The notes beneath the pieces are model-generated. The model was not told where the DNA came from. It saw only the letters and a program-made list of their open reading frames with translations, and ran no database searches. This document shows, piece after piece, positions 22,709 through 30,634 of a stretch of DNA of 30,634 nt. Position numbers and translations under genes: made by a program. How positions within the stretch are numbered: position 1 is the first letter of the stretch; the number at the start of each line of letters is the position of its first letter. Source of the stretch: CBDVBZ01 sp965372355 (lineage in GTDB: Bacteria; Krumholzibacteriota; Krumholzibacteriia; WVZY01); NCBI GenBank assembly GCA_965372355.1, contig CBDVBZ010000028.1:1-30634 (forward strand). Reading direction: 5' to 3'.

Positions 22709-25700
22709 GTGTCCCGGATGACCCATCGACCGACAGACCACGACCAACGGTCCCCACGGGCGGAACCGTCCGGCCGCTCATCGATCGTCTTCAAACTGGC
22801 GCTCTTTGTCGCCCCTCTGCTGGTTCTCACGACGGGTATCATGAGCGCGGCCGGGTACTACGTCGCCCGCCAGACCGCACGGACGGAAATCCACGAACGA
22901 CTGCGTGTCGCCGCCACCAACAGGCACAAGATGATCACCGCCTACGTCGCCCAGCAGCACGAGCGAATCCAGCTCGTGGCCAGCCGCACACAACTGCGAA
23001 AACTCATCGAAGACCATGTTTTTGGCGGGCTCGGTGCCGCGGATATCCGACCGAGGACCGCCGCCATCCTGCGGGACGCAAAGCGATCCACACAGGGGGT
23101 TGTCGATATCTGGATCGTCGGGACGGACGGCAGGGTGATCACGGCAACGGATAAGAGCTATATAGGAAGAGATTTCTCGAACACCGCGGATTTTCAGAGC
23201 GGGTTGTTCTGGCCCTGTCTGGGAGAGCCCGAATTCGTGGGCGGCGCACCCTACGCCACCATCGCCACGCCGGCAAAAACCAACGACGGCCGGCTCCTCG
23301 GTGTGGTCATGGTCCTGCTCGACGCCGCGAAGCTCATCGATTTGCTCACCGACTCGTACGGCCTGGGCGAGACTGGAGAGATCCTCGTGGCAACGCAGTC
23401 CGATGATGAGATCCGCTACCTCATCGCGCCGCGAGATGGGGCATTCGTGGTCAACGCCTCTCGGGTGCCGATCATGGTTGCGGCAATCGCCGGCGAGACC
23501 GGATTCGAGTCGACCGAGTACGACAGCGTGGAGGTACTCGCCCGTTACGGCCCGATCGAATACCAGCCCCACGAGGTACAGTCGTGGGGGCTCGTTGCCA
23601 AGATGGATGCCGCGGAAGCGTACGCACCGGTGGCCGCCCTCGGTCAGCGATTGCTCGGGCTCGTGGCGGCCTCATCGATCCTCGGCGTTGTGATCGCGTA
23701 CTTCCTCGCGCGGAGCTTCACCCGCCCCATCCGCCGTCTGACCAATGCCGCGAGGGTGTTTGGCCGGGGTGACCTGACGATACGAGCAGATGTGCGCTCG
23801 AACGACGAGATCGGCACGCTGGCAGTCGTGTTCAACCGGATGGCCGAGCGTGTTGCCGCCGCCCACCAGACGCTCGAGCAACGCGTCGAGAGACGCACCG
23901 CGGAGCGAGATCAGTTCTTTAGCATGTCGCTGGACATGCTCTGTACGGCCGGCCTGGATGGTTATTTCAAAACCATCAATCCGATGTTCAGCAAGATCCT
24001 GGGCTACACCGACGCCGAGCTTCTGGAGAAACCCTTCCTCGAATACGTCCACCCGGATGACAAGAAAATGACCGTGGGCGTGTTCACCAAGCTGCTGCAG
24101 GGAGAAGATCTCATCGACTTCCAGAACCGTTATCGCTGCAAGGATGGCTCATGCCGGTGGCTCTCATGGTCCTGCCCGGGCGCCACACCGGGTGATGATC
24201 TGCTCTATGCGGTGGCGCGCGATGTCACCGATCAGAAGCGGTTCGAGGTGGAGCTCGAAGAGGCCAAGCAAACCGCCGAGGCGGCGACCCGGGCGAAGAG
24301 CGAGTTTCTCGCCAACATGACCCACGAGATCCGCACGCCGATGAACGGCATCATCGGGATGACGGAGCTTCTGAACAACACATCGCTGACCGACGAGCAA
24401 CGCGATCTCCTGCGTCTCACGCAGGAATCGGCGGATTCGTTGCTGCGGCTCGTGAACGACATACTGGATTTCTCGAAGATCGAGGCGCACAAACTCGATC
24501 TCGACTCGGTCGGCTTCAGCCTGCGTGATTGCGTGGGCAAGGTGGGCCAGACCCTTTCGATCCCGGCTGCGTCGCGAGACATTGGTCTGCACTACCGGGT
24601 CGCCCCCGGTGTGCCGGACGATCTCGTGGGTGACCCGGGGCGCCTCCGTCAGATCGTCCTGAATCTGGCGGACAACGCGATCAAGTTTACCGATGAGGGC
24701 GAGGTTATCATCGATGTCACGGAGGAGGCGCGGACGAATGAGACGATCACGCTGCATTTTAGCATCCGGGATAGCGGTATTGGCATCCCGCCCGAACAGC
24801 AGCAATCGATCTTCGAGGCATTCAGCCAGGCCGATTCATCGACGACGCGGCGATTTGGCGGAACGGGGCTGGGGCTTTCGATCGCCTCTCAGCTCGTTCG
24901 CATGATGGGAGGACGTATCTGGCTTGAAAGCCAGCCGGGCCAGGGGACGACGTTCCACTTTACGGCTGTTTTTGCGCGGGGCTCGATGGCGGGTGCGTCC
25001 GATCTCACGCCGCTCGAGAACCCGCGAGTGCTCATCCTCGATGACAACGAAACCAACCGGCGTATCCAGACCGAGCTGCTGTCGAGCTGGGGCACCGAGC
25101 CCACCGCGGTGGGCTGCGGGGATGGGGCGCTGAAAGAAATCCGCACGGCGGCGGCGAACAACAATCCGTATCGTTTGCTCGTGCTCAATTGCTCCCTCCC
25201 CGAAATGGATAGCGGTCTCGGCTTTGCCGAACGCGTCCGTCAGGAGGAGGCTGCTGATAACCTGGCGATGATTATGATCTCGTCCGCGGCGCGTGCCGGC
25301 GATGCGGATCGTTACGAACAAATGGGGATCACACGGTATCTCACACGGCCCGTCATCCACTCGGAATTGCTGGACGCCGTTCGCGTGGCGGTCACCGAAG
25401 GCGCGTCACACGGCACGAGAGCGCGCCCCGTTGCTACCGAGCGCGCCCCGTTGCGGGTGCTTCTCGCGGAGGATGGGGTCATCAACCAACGGGTGGTCTG
25501 CGGTCTTCTCGAAGCGCAGGGTCACGAAGTCGTCGTGGTCCGCACCGGCAATCAGGCGCTGGACGCCCTCGAGAACGATCGCTTCGACGCCGTGCTCATG
25601 GATGTGCAGATGCCTGGAATGGATGGCTACGAGGCGACCCGCGTGATTCGCACGGCAGAGCACAAACGCGGCGGGCATATCCCCGTGATTGCGTTGACCG

Positions 25701-26260
25701 CTGCCGCCACGGAGGATGACCGGCGGCGATGCATCGATGCCGGTATGGATGGCTATGTCGCCAAACCCATCGATCCGCGGGAGCTCTACGCGGCGCTGGA
25801 TGCAGTTACACCGGATGGCGGTCTCGTTCGATGGGCCGCCGAGCCGGAGATACCAGACACCACCCCGAAGAGTGCGAACCCGGTCGGTGCAAGAGACGTC
25901 GATCCAAACGATGTGATAGACTTGAAGGTGACGCACGAGCGAATCCCGGGCGGGCGCAGCGGTGTGCGGGAGCTGGTGCAGCTCATGCTCGAGGAATGCC
26001 CGAAACTGCTCGATCAGGTTCGCGGCGGGTTGCGGGAGCGGGATGCCGAGAGCCTGCAAAGGGCCGCACACACGCTGCGCGGCTCTGCCGATGTGTTCGG
26101 CGCAAAATACGTCGTGGCGGCGGCGGCACGGATCGAGGCACTCGGCCGTGAGGATCGGCTCGACGACGCCGGCGACGAACTCGCGGATCTCGAGCGGGAG
26201 GTCGATCGACTGGTCATCGCGCTCGAATCGGTGTTCGACTATAATAGAGGCGGTGCGTAG
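22709..26260 (+). CDS. Hybrid sensor histidine kinase with Cache, HAMP, PAS, two receivers and Hpt
   Basis: A 1183-residue membrane sensor. GTG 22709 or ATG 22718 (AGGTG 6 bases before) may be the start. Helices at about 27-51 and 314-335 bracket a Cache-type sensor (IWIVGTDGRVITATDKSYIG), followed by HAMP (RPIRRLTNAARVFGRGDLTI) and a PAS domain (about 395-515). The kinase core has His539 (NMTHEIRTPMNGIIG), the N box (LNLADNAIKF), DSGIGIP and FGGTGLGLSI. Receiver 1 (about 770-890) has Asn827 in place of the phospho-Asp and Arg880 in place of the conserved Lys, so it is probably inactive. Receiver 2 has Asp965 (LMDVQMPGMDG) and Lys1019. The Hpt domain has His1121 (AAHTLRGSADVFGA). Phosphate should flow His539, Asp965, His1121, then to a separate receiver, most likely the next gene 22 bases on. 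Confidence 0.93.
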   Translation: MSRMTHRPTDHDQRSPRAEPSGRSSIVFKLALFVAPLLVLTTGIMSAAGYYVARQTARTEIHERLRVAATNRHKMITAYVAQQHERIQLVASRTQLRKLIEDHVFGGLGAADIRPRTAAILRDAKRSTQGVVDIWIVGTDGRVITATDKSYIGRDFSNTADFQSGLFWPCLGEPEFVGGAPYATIATPAKTNDGRLLGVVMVLLDAAKLIDLLTDSYGLGETGEILVATQSDDEIRYLIAPRDGAFVVNASRVPIMVAAIAGETGFESTEYDSVEVLARYGPIEYQPHEVQSWGLVAKMDAAEAYAPVAALGQRLLGLVAASSILGVVIAYFLARSFTRPIRRLTNAARVFGRGDLTIRADVRSNDEIGTLAVVFNRMAERVAAAHQTLEQRVERRTAERDQFFSMSLDMLCTAGLDGYFKTINPMFSKILGYTDAELLEKPFLEYVHPDDKKMTVGVFTKLLQGEDLIDFQNRYRCKDGSCRWLSWSCPGATPGDDLLYAVARDVTDQKRFEVELEEAKQTAEAATRAKSEFLANMTHEIRTPMNGIIGMTELLNNTSLTDEQRDLLRLTQESADSLLRLVNDILDFSKIEAHKLDLDSVGFSLRDCVGKVGQTLSIPAASRDIGLHYRVAPGVPDDLVGDPGRLRQIVLNLADNAIKFTDEGEVIIDVTEEARTNETITLHFSIRDSGIGIPPEQQQSIFEAFSQADSSTTRRFGGTGLGLSIASQLVRMMGGRIWLESQPGQGTTFHFTAVFARGSMAGASDLTPLENPRVLILDDNETNRRIQTELLSSWGTEPTAVGCGDGALKEIRTAAANNNPYRLLVLNCSLPEMDSGLGFAERVRQEEAADNLAMIMISSAARAGDADRYEQMGITRYLTRPVIHSELLDAVRVAVTEGASHGTRARPVATERAPLRVLLAEDGVINQRVVCGLLEAQGHEVVVVRTGNQALDALENDRFDAVLMDVQMPGMDGYEATRVIRTAEHKRGGHIPVIALTAAATEDDRRRCIDAGMDGYVAKPIDPRELYAALDAVTPDGGLVRWAAEPEIPDTTPKSANPVGARDVDPNDVIDLKVTHERIPGGRSGVRELVQLMLEECPKLLDQVRGGLRERDAESLQRAAHTLRGSADVFGAKYVVAAAARIEALGREDRLDDAGDELADLEREVDRLVIALESVFDYNRGGA

Positions 26261-26268
26261 TCCCTGAC

Positions 26269-26280
26269 AAAGGAGGTGAC
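26269..26280 (+). promoter_or_regulatory. Near-perfect ribosome binding site
   Basis: AAAGGAGGTGAC is almost a full match to the 16S 3' end and sits just before GTG 26283. It is the strongest site in the window and suggests the small response protein is made in excess over the kinase. Confidence 0.8.
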
Positions 26281-26282
26281 GT

Positions 26283-27173
26283 GTGGCAACGGTTCTGATT
26301 GTCGATGACAGCGCTGTCGACAGAAAGATCGCGGGAGCGTGTGTCGAAGATGAGGGGTTGAAAACAATCTATGCGGAAGGCGGTCGCGAAGCGTTGAACA
26401 TCATTCCGCAGAAGAAGCCCGACATCGTCCTCACGGACGTCAGCATGCCGGAGATGGATGGGCTCGAGCTCGTCGAGCACATCCGGCGCCTTCACCGACC
26501 GCTGCCCGTCATCATCATGACCGCCTACGGGAGCGAGGATACCGCGGTTGCCGCGCTCAAGGCGGGGGCAACGAGTTATGTCCCCAAAAAGGACATCCGG
26601 CAGGGCTTGAGCAGTGCACTCCACATCGTTCTTTCCGGTGTCGAGGCCAGAAAACACCGGGAGAAGTTGCGCGGACTTCTCGATAACAGTGAATCGCATT
26701 TTGTCATTGGTATGGAACCGGACGCACCCGCCGCGCTGGTAAGATATCTCGAGAATGATCTCGCCGAAATGAACTTCTGTGATGACGCGGGGCTCTTTCA
26801 GGTGAACAGCGCCCTGAGCGAGGCCATTGCAAACGCGGTCGAGCACGGCAACCTCGAGCTCGACAGCGAGCTGCGTGAGACGCACGACGGCTCTTACTAT
26901 GAACTCGGCCGGGAGCGCAGAGAGAAGCCCCCCTACCACGACCGGCATGTCTATGTATCGGTAAGGCTCACACAGGATGAGGTGACCTATGTGGTCCGCG
27001 ACGAAGGCTCGGGTTTCGACACATCCGGTCTACCCAACCCGAAAGACCCCGAAAACCTCGTCAAGGCGGGCGGACGGGGCATCCTCCTGATCCGTATGTT
27101 CATGGACGAGGTCCGCTTTAACAAGACCGGCAACGAGATCACCATGGTGAAGCGCCGGAACAGCTGCGAGTGA
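26283..27173 (+). CDS. Response regulator with RsbW-like HATPase output
   Basis: A 296-residue two-domain protein. Residues 1-120 are a receiver: Asp8-Asp9, phospho-Asp52 (VLTDVSMPEMDG), the MTAYGS segment and a P-K-K near 101-103. Residues 140-290 are a GHKL ATPase of the anti-sigma serine kinase type. ALSEAIANAVEHGNLELDSE holds the N box, DEGSGFDTSGLP the first glycine motif and GGRGILLIRMFMDEV the second. In the RsbW/SpoIIAB family such domains bind a sigma factor or phosphorylate a STAS protein. The start is GTG with an almost ideal ribosome binding site. The hybrid kinase with an Hpt end lies 22 bases upstream, so it is the likely phosphate donor. No STAS, PP2C or sigma-B-type partner is in the window. 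Confidence 0.92.
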   Translation: MATVLIVDDSAVDRKIAGACVEDEGLKTIYAEGGREALNIIPQKKPDIVLTDVSMPEMDGLELVEHIRRLHRPLPVIIMTAYGSEDTAVAALKAGATSYVPKKDIRQGLSSALHIVLSGVEARKHREKLRGLLDNSESHFVIGMEPDAPAALVRYLENDLAEMNFCDDAGLFQVNSALSEAIANAVEHGNLELDSELRETHDGSYYELGRERREKPPYHDRHVYVSVRLTQDEVTYVVRDEGSGFDTSGLPNPKDPENLVKAGGRGILLIRMFMDEVRFNKTGNEITMVKRRNSCE

Positions 27174-27222
27174 CCTCCTCTCAATCGGCTTTCCGAATTT
27201 TCAGCTTGTGAAAAAAGAACGA

Positions 27223-27261
27223 CTCCCGCTACGGGAGCACAGTGTCAAGATCTTGACACTG
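27223..27261. terminator. Twin palindromes between convergent genes
   Basis: First CTCCCG-CTA-CGGGAG (27223-27237), then a perfect 22-bp palindrome at 27240-27261 whose half-site is CAGTGTCAAGA. Both lie between the convergent receiver-ATPase gene and the Asp-box gene, where a two-way terminator is expected. No T-tract follows. The first palindrome repeats the core of the element at 8158-8174. Confidence 0.45.
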
Positions 27262-27307
27262 CGCTCCGATGAAGACGCTCGGCATCAAGATCCTGGCACA
27301 CGCCCTA

Positions 27308-30300
27308 TCATTTCAGAAGCACCGCGCGAGTCACCCGCTGGCCAAGCGATGTCGTCACGCGGACGAAATAGATCCCCGAGGCCACGTCGTGACCGTTTGC
27401 GTTGCGGCCATCCCAACGGATTTCGTTGAGGCCCGCGGTGAACGGCTTTTCGGCCGCGAGCACCGCGATCCGTGATCCGTTGACCGACCACACTTCCGCG
27501 GTCACCGGCATCGCCCTCGGCAACGAGAAGCGCACCGATGTCGACGGGTTAAACGGATTCGGCGCCACGCCAAGAATCTCGAACGGCATGGGTGCCGTCG
27601 TCCCGATTGCCGTCACGACGGGAACGGATACCGGGATCACGGTGGGTCCGTTGATCGCGTTGCTCTCGACGTTGATCGCGCAGTTGAACTGACCATTCTC
27701 CGTGGGCGTCACGCACACGACCATCCGGGTCGAATCATACGGCGGGATGCTGTGGGCCGTCATCGTCGTATCGATACTGAACGGGGGCATCGTACAACCG
27801 CTGATGCTCGATAGGATGAGCGGCGTCGGTCCCTCGTTGACGATGGCGATCGTGTCGCATGTCGTTTCGTGGCCCGGAACGCTGGTAAACACAAGAGGCG
27901 AGGGCACGGCAATCGCCGTCGGCGGATCCGTACAAACCGATGGTTTCTCGATCGATTTGACAACGATGTTGTCGATGAACATTCCCGTCGGCGTGCCAAT
28001 GGCGATGTCGGTTCCCATTTCGAAGAACAACCGGATCGTCGTACCCGCCAGACCCGGAAACTGCAGGTGAACGCTGCTAAAGTTCGGGGTCACATCGGAG
28101 CTCCAGCACGACAGGTCCTGCAGGGGCTGGTCATCGCCACTCGCCCGGTTCATCTGCCACGGATAGAACGGCTCGAAGAGCGATGCAAAGGCACCGGCAA
28201 ACTTCACCGTAGTGGATGCGTCATTGATCTCGATCTTTAGGACCGCGCCGTCCCAGGCCTTGCGTTCGGTGTCGTCCTCGATATTGTGTGTGACATCGAA
28301 CGTGACATCGACGAGATCAGCATTGCCCGGAATGACGATCGGCGGGCTCAGGAGCCGGTTGTGGCTCATCACGCTAACATCCGCACAGAAGACCGAATTG
28401 GCGCCCGAAGCGAAAAACGTCATCGACGTCACCCATGGATTGTTCGTCCCAACCAGCAGGGCCGTCGACCAGCCCGCAGGAAGCAGGGGTGCGACGACGC
28501 CGTCGAAGTTCTCGGCCAGCAGTGTGGTCTGGACCGGTGCGCCCGTCGGGATGCTAAATGGCACCAGAGCCGGACCTGCCGAGCTCCCCACCGTCAACAA
28601 AAGCTCGATATCGGTACCGCTCGCAAAACCCGGGTCCAGATCGAGCACGAACGGATTCGCGTTGGATGCCGTGCTCCCCACCGCGGAAAGGTTGCCAAAA
28701 GTCTGCGCGGCGTTCGTGATCGTTACGCCGGGTGTCGATGTCGTCACCGTGCCCAGTATCCCCGTGATCGAGCTCAGGCACGTGCTGTAGTTCTCGATCG
28801 TGACGGTCAGATCGATCGTTTCAGCGGCTTCCGCATAACCGTTGGCAGACGTGCATCCCGCGTCGGTAAAGGCCGAGCTTACGAAGGAAATCGGGGCATC
28901 CGGTACCGTCCCATCGGACCGATCGAAATACGTATCCGGTGCAAAGGTAAGATACGATGGCTCATCCGTTTTGGCAAACGTCGAGTAGAGCTTGCCGTTC
29001 TCCGACACGCACTGGATGTAGTCGCCGATATTCGGCTGGCTCGTCCTATTGCCGTATTCCGCATGAAACGGTTTGTCCGTAATGGGGGTCGGACACGCCC
29101 ACGTCAACCCGCCATCGTATGAGTGCGTGTGAAACACATCGGTGAGGTCCGATGTGCCGGAACCGTTGATCTGGTCGTACCAGATCACATCGACCCGGCC
29201 ATCCGTCTGGTCGACACTCAACCAGGCGAAAAACTGCGCGCGGTCGTTACCGGGGTTCGCATTGATCGCGACCGGCGAGCTCCAGGTCACGCCGCCGTCC
29301 GTCGAGCGGATGAAATAGATGTCCGCAAAGTCCGGCGCCATATTGCGTGATGCGTAGGCAATGTAGACGTTGCCGTTTGTGTTATCCACATCCATCCCGA
29401 TAAAGCCGTGAATACGATCCGACCCATAGGGATTCATCGGGTTGGCGAGGCCGCCCACGATCGCCGCCGGGCTGCCCCACGTCAGACCGTTATCGGTCGA
29501 GCGGACGAACTGTATATCCCAGGTTCTGCGCCACCCAACATAGACGTTGTTGCTCGATCCGTCTGCCCTCGGCACCGATCCCTGCCCGCTGGGTGTGAAC
29601 ACGTTGAGCCCCGTCCACGTCATTCCAAAATCATCCGAGTACGTCACGCGCATGTCCGTCTCGGCGCCAAAGTTCGTCCAGCTGATAAAGATGCGGCCCG
29701 TTTCGGGGTCGACCCCCATGAACTCCTTGTCGGGAAAGTCAGTTCCGTTCTTCGCCGTCGTCACGTCACGCGGGAGCGACCACGTCGCCCCGCCATCGGT
29801 CGATACATTGATGCAGAGGCTGCTCTGACCGAGCGTGTCACTGTAGAGGGAGGCGAAGAAGAAGTAGACCTGGCTGGTGTTCGGATCGGTCCACGTCTTG
29901 ACATCGGGATCACCGTACACCTTGTCACCACCGAATGTCGGCATCTGTCCGCCATCCGTCCAGCTCGCCCCGTCATCCGACGAGTACGAGTAGCCGGACA
30001 CACTGACATCGGGGAGCCAGAATCCGCGGATATCGTTGTAACCGGCCACGATGAAGTTGCCGTTCTTGGCGACCGTGTTTTCGCTCTGAAAGTCGGGTGC
30101 TGTGGGGCTGTGCACCAGGATGTCGCTGCCCTGGAGCCCAAAGATCGAGGGAGCCGCCAGTCGAGGGCGCATGGCGTGTATGCCTACCGGAGGAACGGGT
30201 ATCGGCACATCGCCCCGGGCGATCGCACCCATCGGCGAGATCTCCGGTGCCCACTCCGACGGCGCATGCCTGCCGGAGGAACGGACGTCATCCGGTCCGA

Positions 30301-30433
30301 ACACCGTGTTTGCCGGCAGGACCATCGTAACGATTGCCAACAAAAAGACCAGCAGGATAGAGGAGTGAACCTTCCACTGGCGTTGTTTAATCTGATGATG
30401 TGGGCAGGAACTTCCGGTGGCGTTGCGTGGCAT
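27308..30433 (-). CDS. Large exported Asp-box (BNR/sialidase-like) protein with FlgD-like C-terminal tail
   Basis: A 1041-residue exported protein. ATG 30433 is chosen because GAGGAGG lies 7 bases before it; the frame is open 51 bases further up without such a site. A long signal segment (about 24-46, SSILLVFLLAIVTMVLPANT) follows a basic N-terminus. Between about 150 and 445 are six Asp-box motifs of the S-x-D-x-G-x-T-W type (for example STDGGATW, STDNGLTW, STDGGVTW, SYDGGLTW), as in sialidase-type beta-propellers. Catalytic residues of sialidases are not evident, so enzyme activity is doubtful. Beta-rich domains with scattered Cys fill the middle. The end (APNPFNPSTSVRFSLPRAMP, then WDGRNANGHDVASGIYFVRV) is a FlgD-like/type-IX-like tail, which usually marks surface or secreted proteins. 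It is a single-gene unit with its own promoter. Confidence 0.88.
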   Translation of the reverse strand: MPRNATGSSCPHHQIKQRQWKVHSSILLVFLLAIVTMVLPANTVFGPDDVRSSGRHAPSEWAPEISPMGAIARGDVPIPVPPVGIHAMRPRLAAPSIFGLQGSDILVHSPTAPDFQSENTVAKNGNFIVAGYNDIRGFWLPDVSVSGYSYSSDDGASWTDGGQMPTFGGDKVYGDPDVKTWTDPNTSQVYFFFASLYSDTLGQSSLCINVSTDGGATWSLPRDVTTAKNGTDFPDKEFMGVDPETGRIFISWTNFGAETDMRVTYSDDFGMTWTGLNVFTPSGQGSVPRADGSSNNVYVGWRRTWDIQFVRSTDNGLTWGSPAAIVGGLANPMNPYGSDRIHGFIGMDVDNTNGNVYIAYASRNMAPDFADIYFIRSTDGGVTWSSPVAINANPGNDRAQFFAWLSVDQTDGRVDVIWYDQINGSGTSDLTDVFHTHSYDGGLTWACPTPITDKPFHAEYGNRTSQPNIGDYIQCVSENGKLYSTFAKTDEPSYLTFAPDTYFDRSDGTVPDAPISFVSSAFTDAGCTSANGYAEAAETIDLTVTIENYSTCLSSITGILGTVTTSTPGVTITNAAQTFGNLSAVGSTASNANPFVLDLDPGFASGTDIELLLTVGSSAGPALVPFSIPTGAPVQTTLLAENFDGVVAPLLPAGWSTALLVGTNNPWVTSMTFFASGANSVFCADVSVMSHNRLLSPPIVIPGNADLVDVTFDVTHNIEDDTERKAWDGAVLKIEINDASTTVKFAGAFASLFEPFYPWQMNRASGDDQPLQDLSCWSSDVTPNFSSVHLQFPGLAGTTIRLFFEMGTDIAIGTPTGMFIDNIVVKSIEKPSVCTDPPTAIAVPSPLVFTSVPGHETTCDTIAIVNEGPTPLILSSISGCTMPPFSIDTTMTAHSIPPYDSTRMVVCVTPTENGQFNCAINVESNAINGPTVIPVSVPVVTAIGTTAPMPFEILGVAPNPFNPSTSVRFSLPRAMPVTAEVWSVNGSRIAVLAAEKPFTAGLNEIRWDGRNANGHDVASGIYFVRVTTSLGQRVTRAVLLK

Positions 30434-30440
30434 GCTGCAG

Positions 30441-30447
30441 CCTCCTC
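30441..30447 (-). promoter_or_regulatory. Ribosome binding site of the Asp-box protein
   Basis: GAGGAGG on the minus strand sits 7 bases before ATG 30433 and decides that start. Confidence 0.8.
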
Positions 30448-30544
30448 TGTCGTGACGGTCGGATCGACAGCGCAGCTGCACCATCCCTTTGTGCTTCGAT
30501 GCACTGCGCCCGGGGCGAAGGTGGCGCCTGGCTGGGACGCGCTT

Positions 30545-30573
30545 ATTATATCAAATAAAATGAGTTACGACAA
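30545..30573 (-). promoter_or_regulatory. Strong promoter of the Asp-box protein
   Basis: On the minus strand TTGTCG (30568-30573) and a consensus TATAAT (30545-30550) are exactly 17 bases apart in an AT-rich island. The leader would be about 105 bases. It is the best sigma-70-type promoter in the window. Confidence 0.75.
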
Positions 30574-30584
30574 GAGGGATCGGC

Positions 30585-30601
30585 ATCCGGCGCAGCCGGA
30601 T
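30585..30601. terminator. Hairpin at the right edge
   Basis: ATCCGGC and GCCGGAT form a perfect 7-bp stem around GCA, 12 bases upstream of the -35 box. It may end a gene outside the window. No T-tract is seen. Confidence 0.3.
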
Positions 30602-30634
30602 ACGGTCGAGCGGTTGCGATTCGACGCATCCTAG

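Noticed and set aside
29408..30634. A 408-codon plus-strand frame reaching the window end
   Set aside because: It is antisense to the Asp-box protein over most of its length and crosses that gene's promoter. A short inner start at 30560 would give 24 residues but has no ribosome binding site.

Overview
The window is about 30.6 kb of GC-rich bacterial DNA, dense with protein genes. I see no rRNA, tRNA, CRISPR array, intact insertion sequence or phage gene. A free-living bacterium of the FCB superphylum is the best guess (Krumholzibacteriota, Eisenbacteria, Latescibacterota or relatives). The clues are a FlgD-like/type-IX-like C-terminal tail (PNPFNPST, then WDGRN..G..VASGIYFVR) on a large exported protein, a seven-repeat SBBP lipoprotein, a GH92 mannosidase with a discoidin-like tail, a bacterial TMTC-like membrane protein with TPRs, and many 4-bp ATGA/GTGA overlaps. 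The phylum is inference.

Layout. 1-3917 (minus): an exported alpha/beta hydrolase translationally coupled to a gamma-glutamyltransferase that runs off the left edge. 4201-4916 (plus): a small membrane protein broken by one missing base, then a GNAT acetyltransferase. 4985-6973 (minus): a TMTC-like TPR membrane protein. 7096-8055 (plus): a ROK sugar kinase. 8283-12702 (plus): a beta-propeller lipoprotein and a GH92 lipoprotein one base apart. 12762-15586 (minus): an M16 pair, one member catalytic and one lacking the zinc site. 16348-17744 (plus): an ECF sigma factor and its zinc-finger anti-sigma factor. 17794-21765 (minus): an iron/manganese operon of a DtxR/MntR regulator, a membrane-anchored DtxR-FeoA-FeoA fusion and FeoB. 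22709-27173 (plus): a hybrid histidine kinase with two receivers and an Hpt domain, then a receiver-HATPase protein. 27308-30433 (minus): a large exported Asp-box protein.

How the parts may work together. The most unusual system is the metal operon. Its promoter has good -35 and -10 boxes with two DtxR-box-like dyads, one over the -35 and one over the expected start point. It encodes a soluble regulator, a second regulator that carries a membrane helix yet keeps a metal-ligand set, and the transporter. The kinase pair is a second candidate system: a four-step phosphorelay may feed a receiver fused to an RsbW-like ATPase, with no STAS or phosphatase partner visible. Much of the rest points to breakdown of external peptides, gamma-glutamyl compounds and mannosides.

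The longer gene-free stretches are 15587-16347 (promoters, palindromes and a 15-bp stem-loop) and 21766-22708 (the metal promoter, a dyad and probably decayed sequence). All calls come from reading the sequence. No database search was possible.
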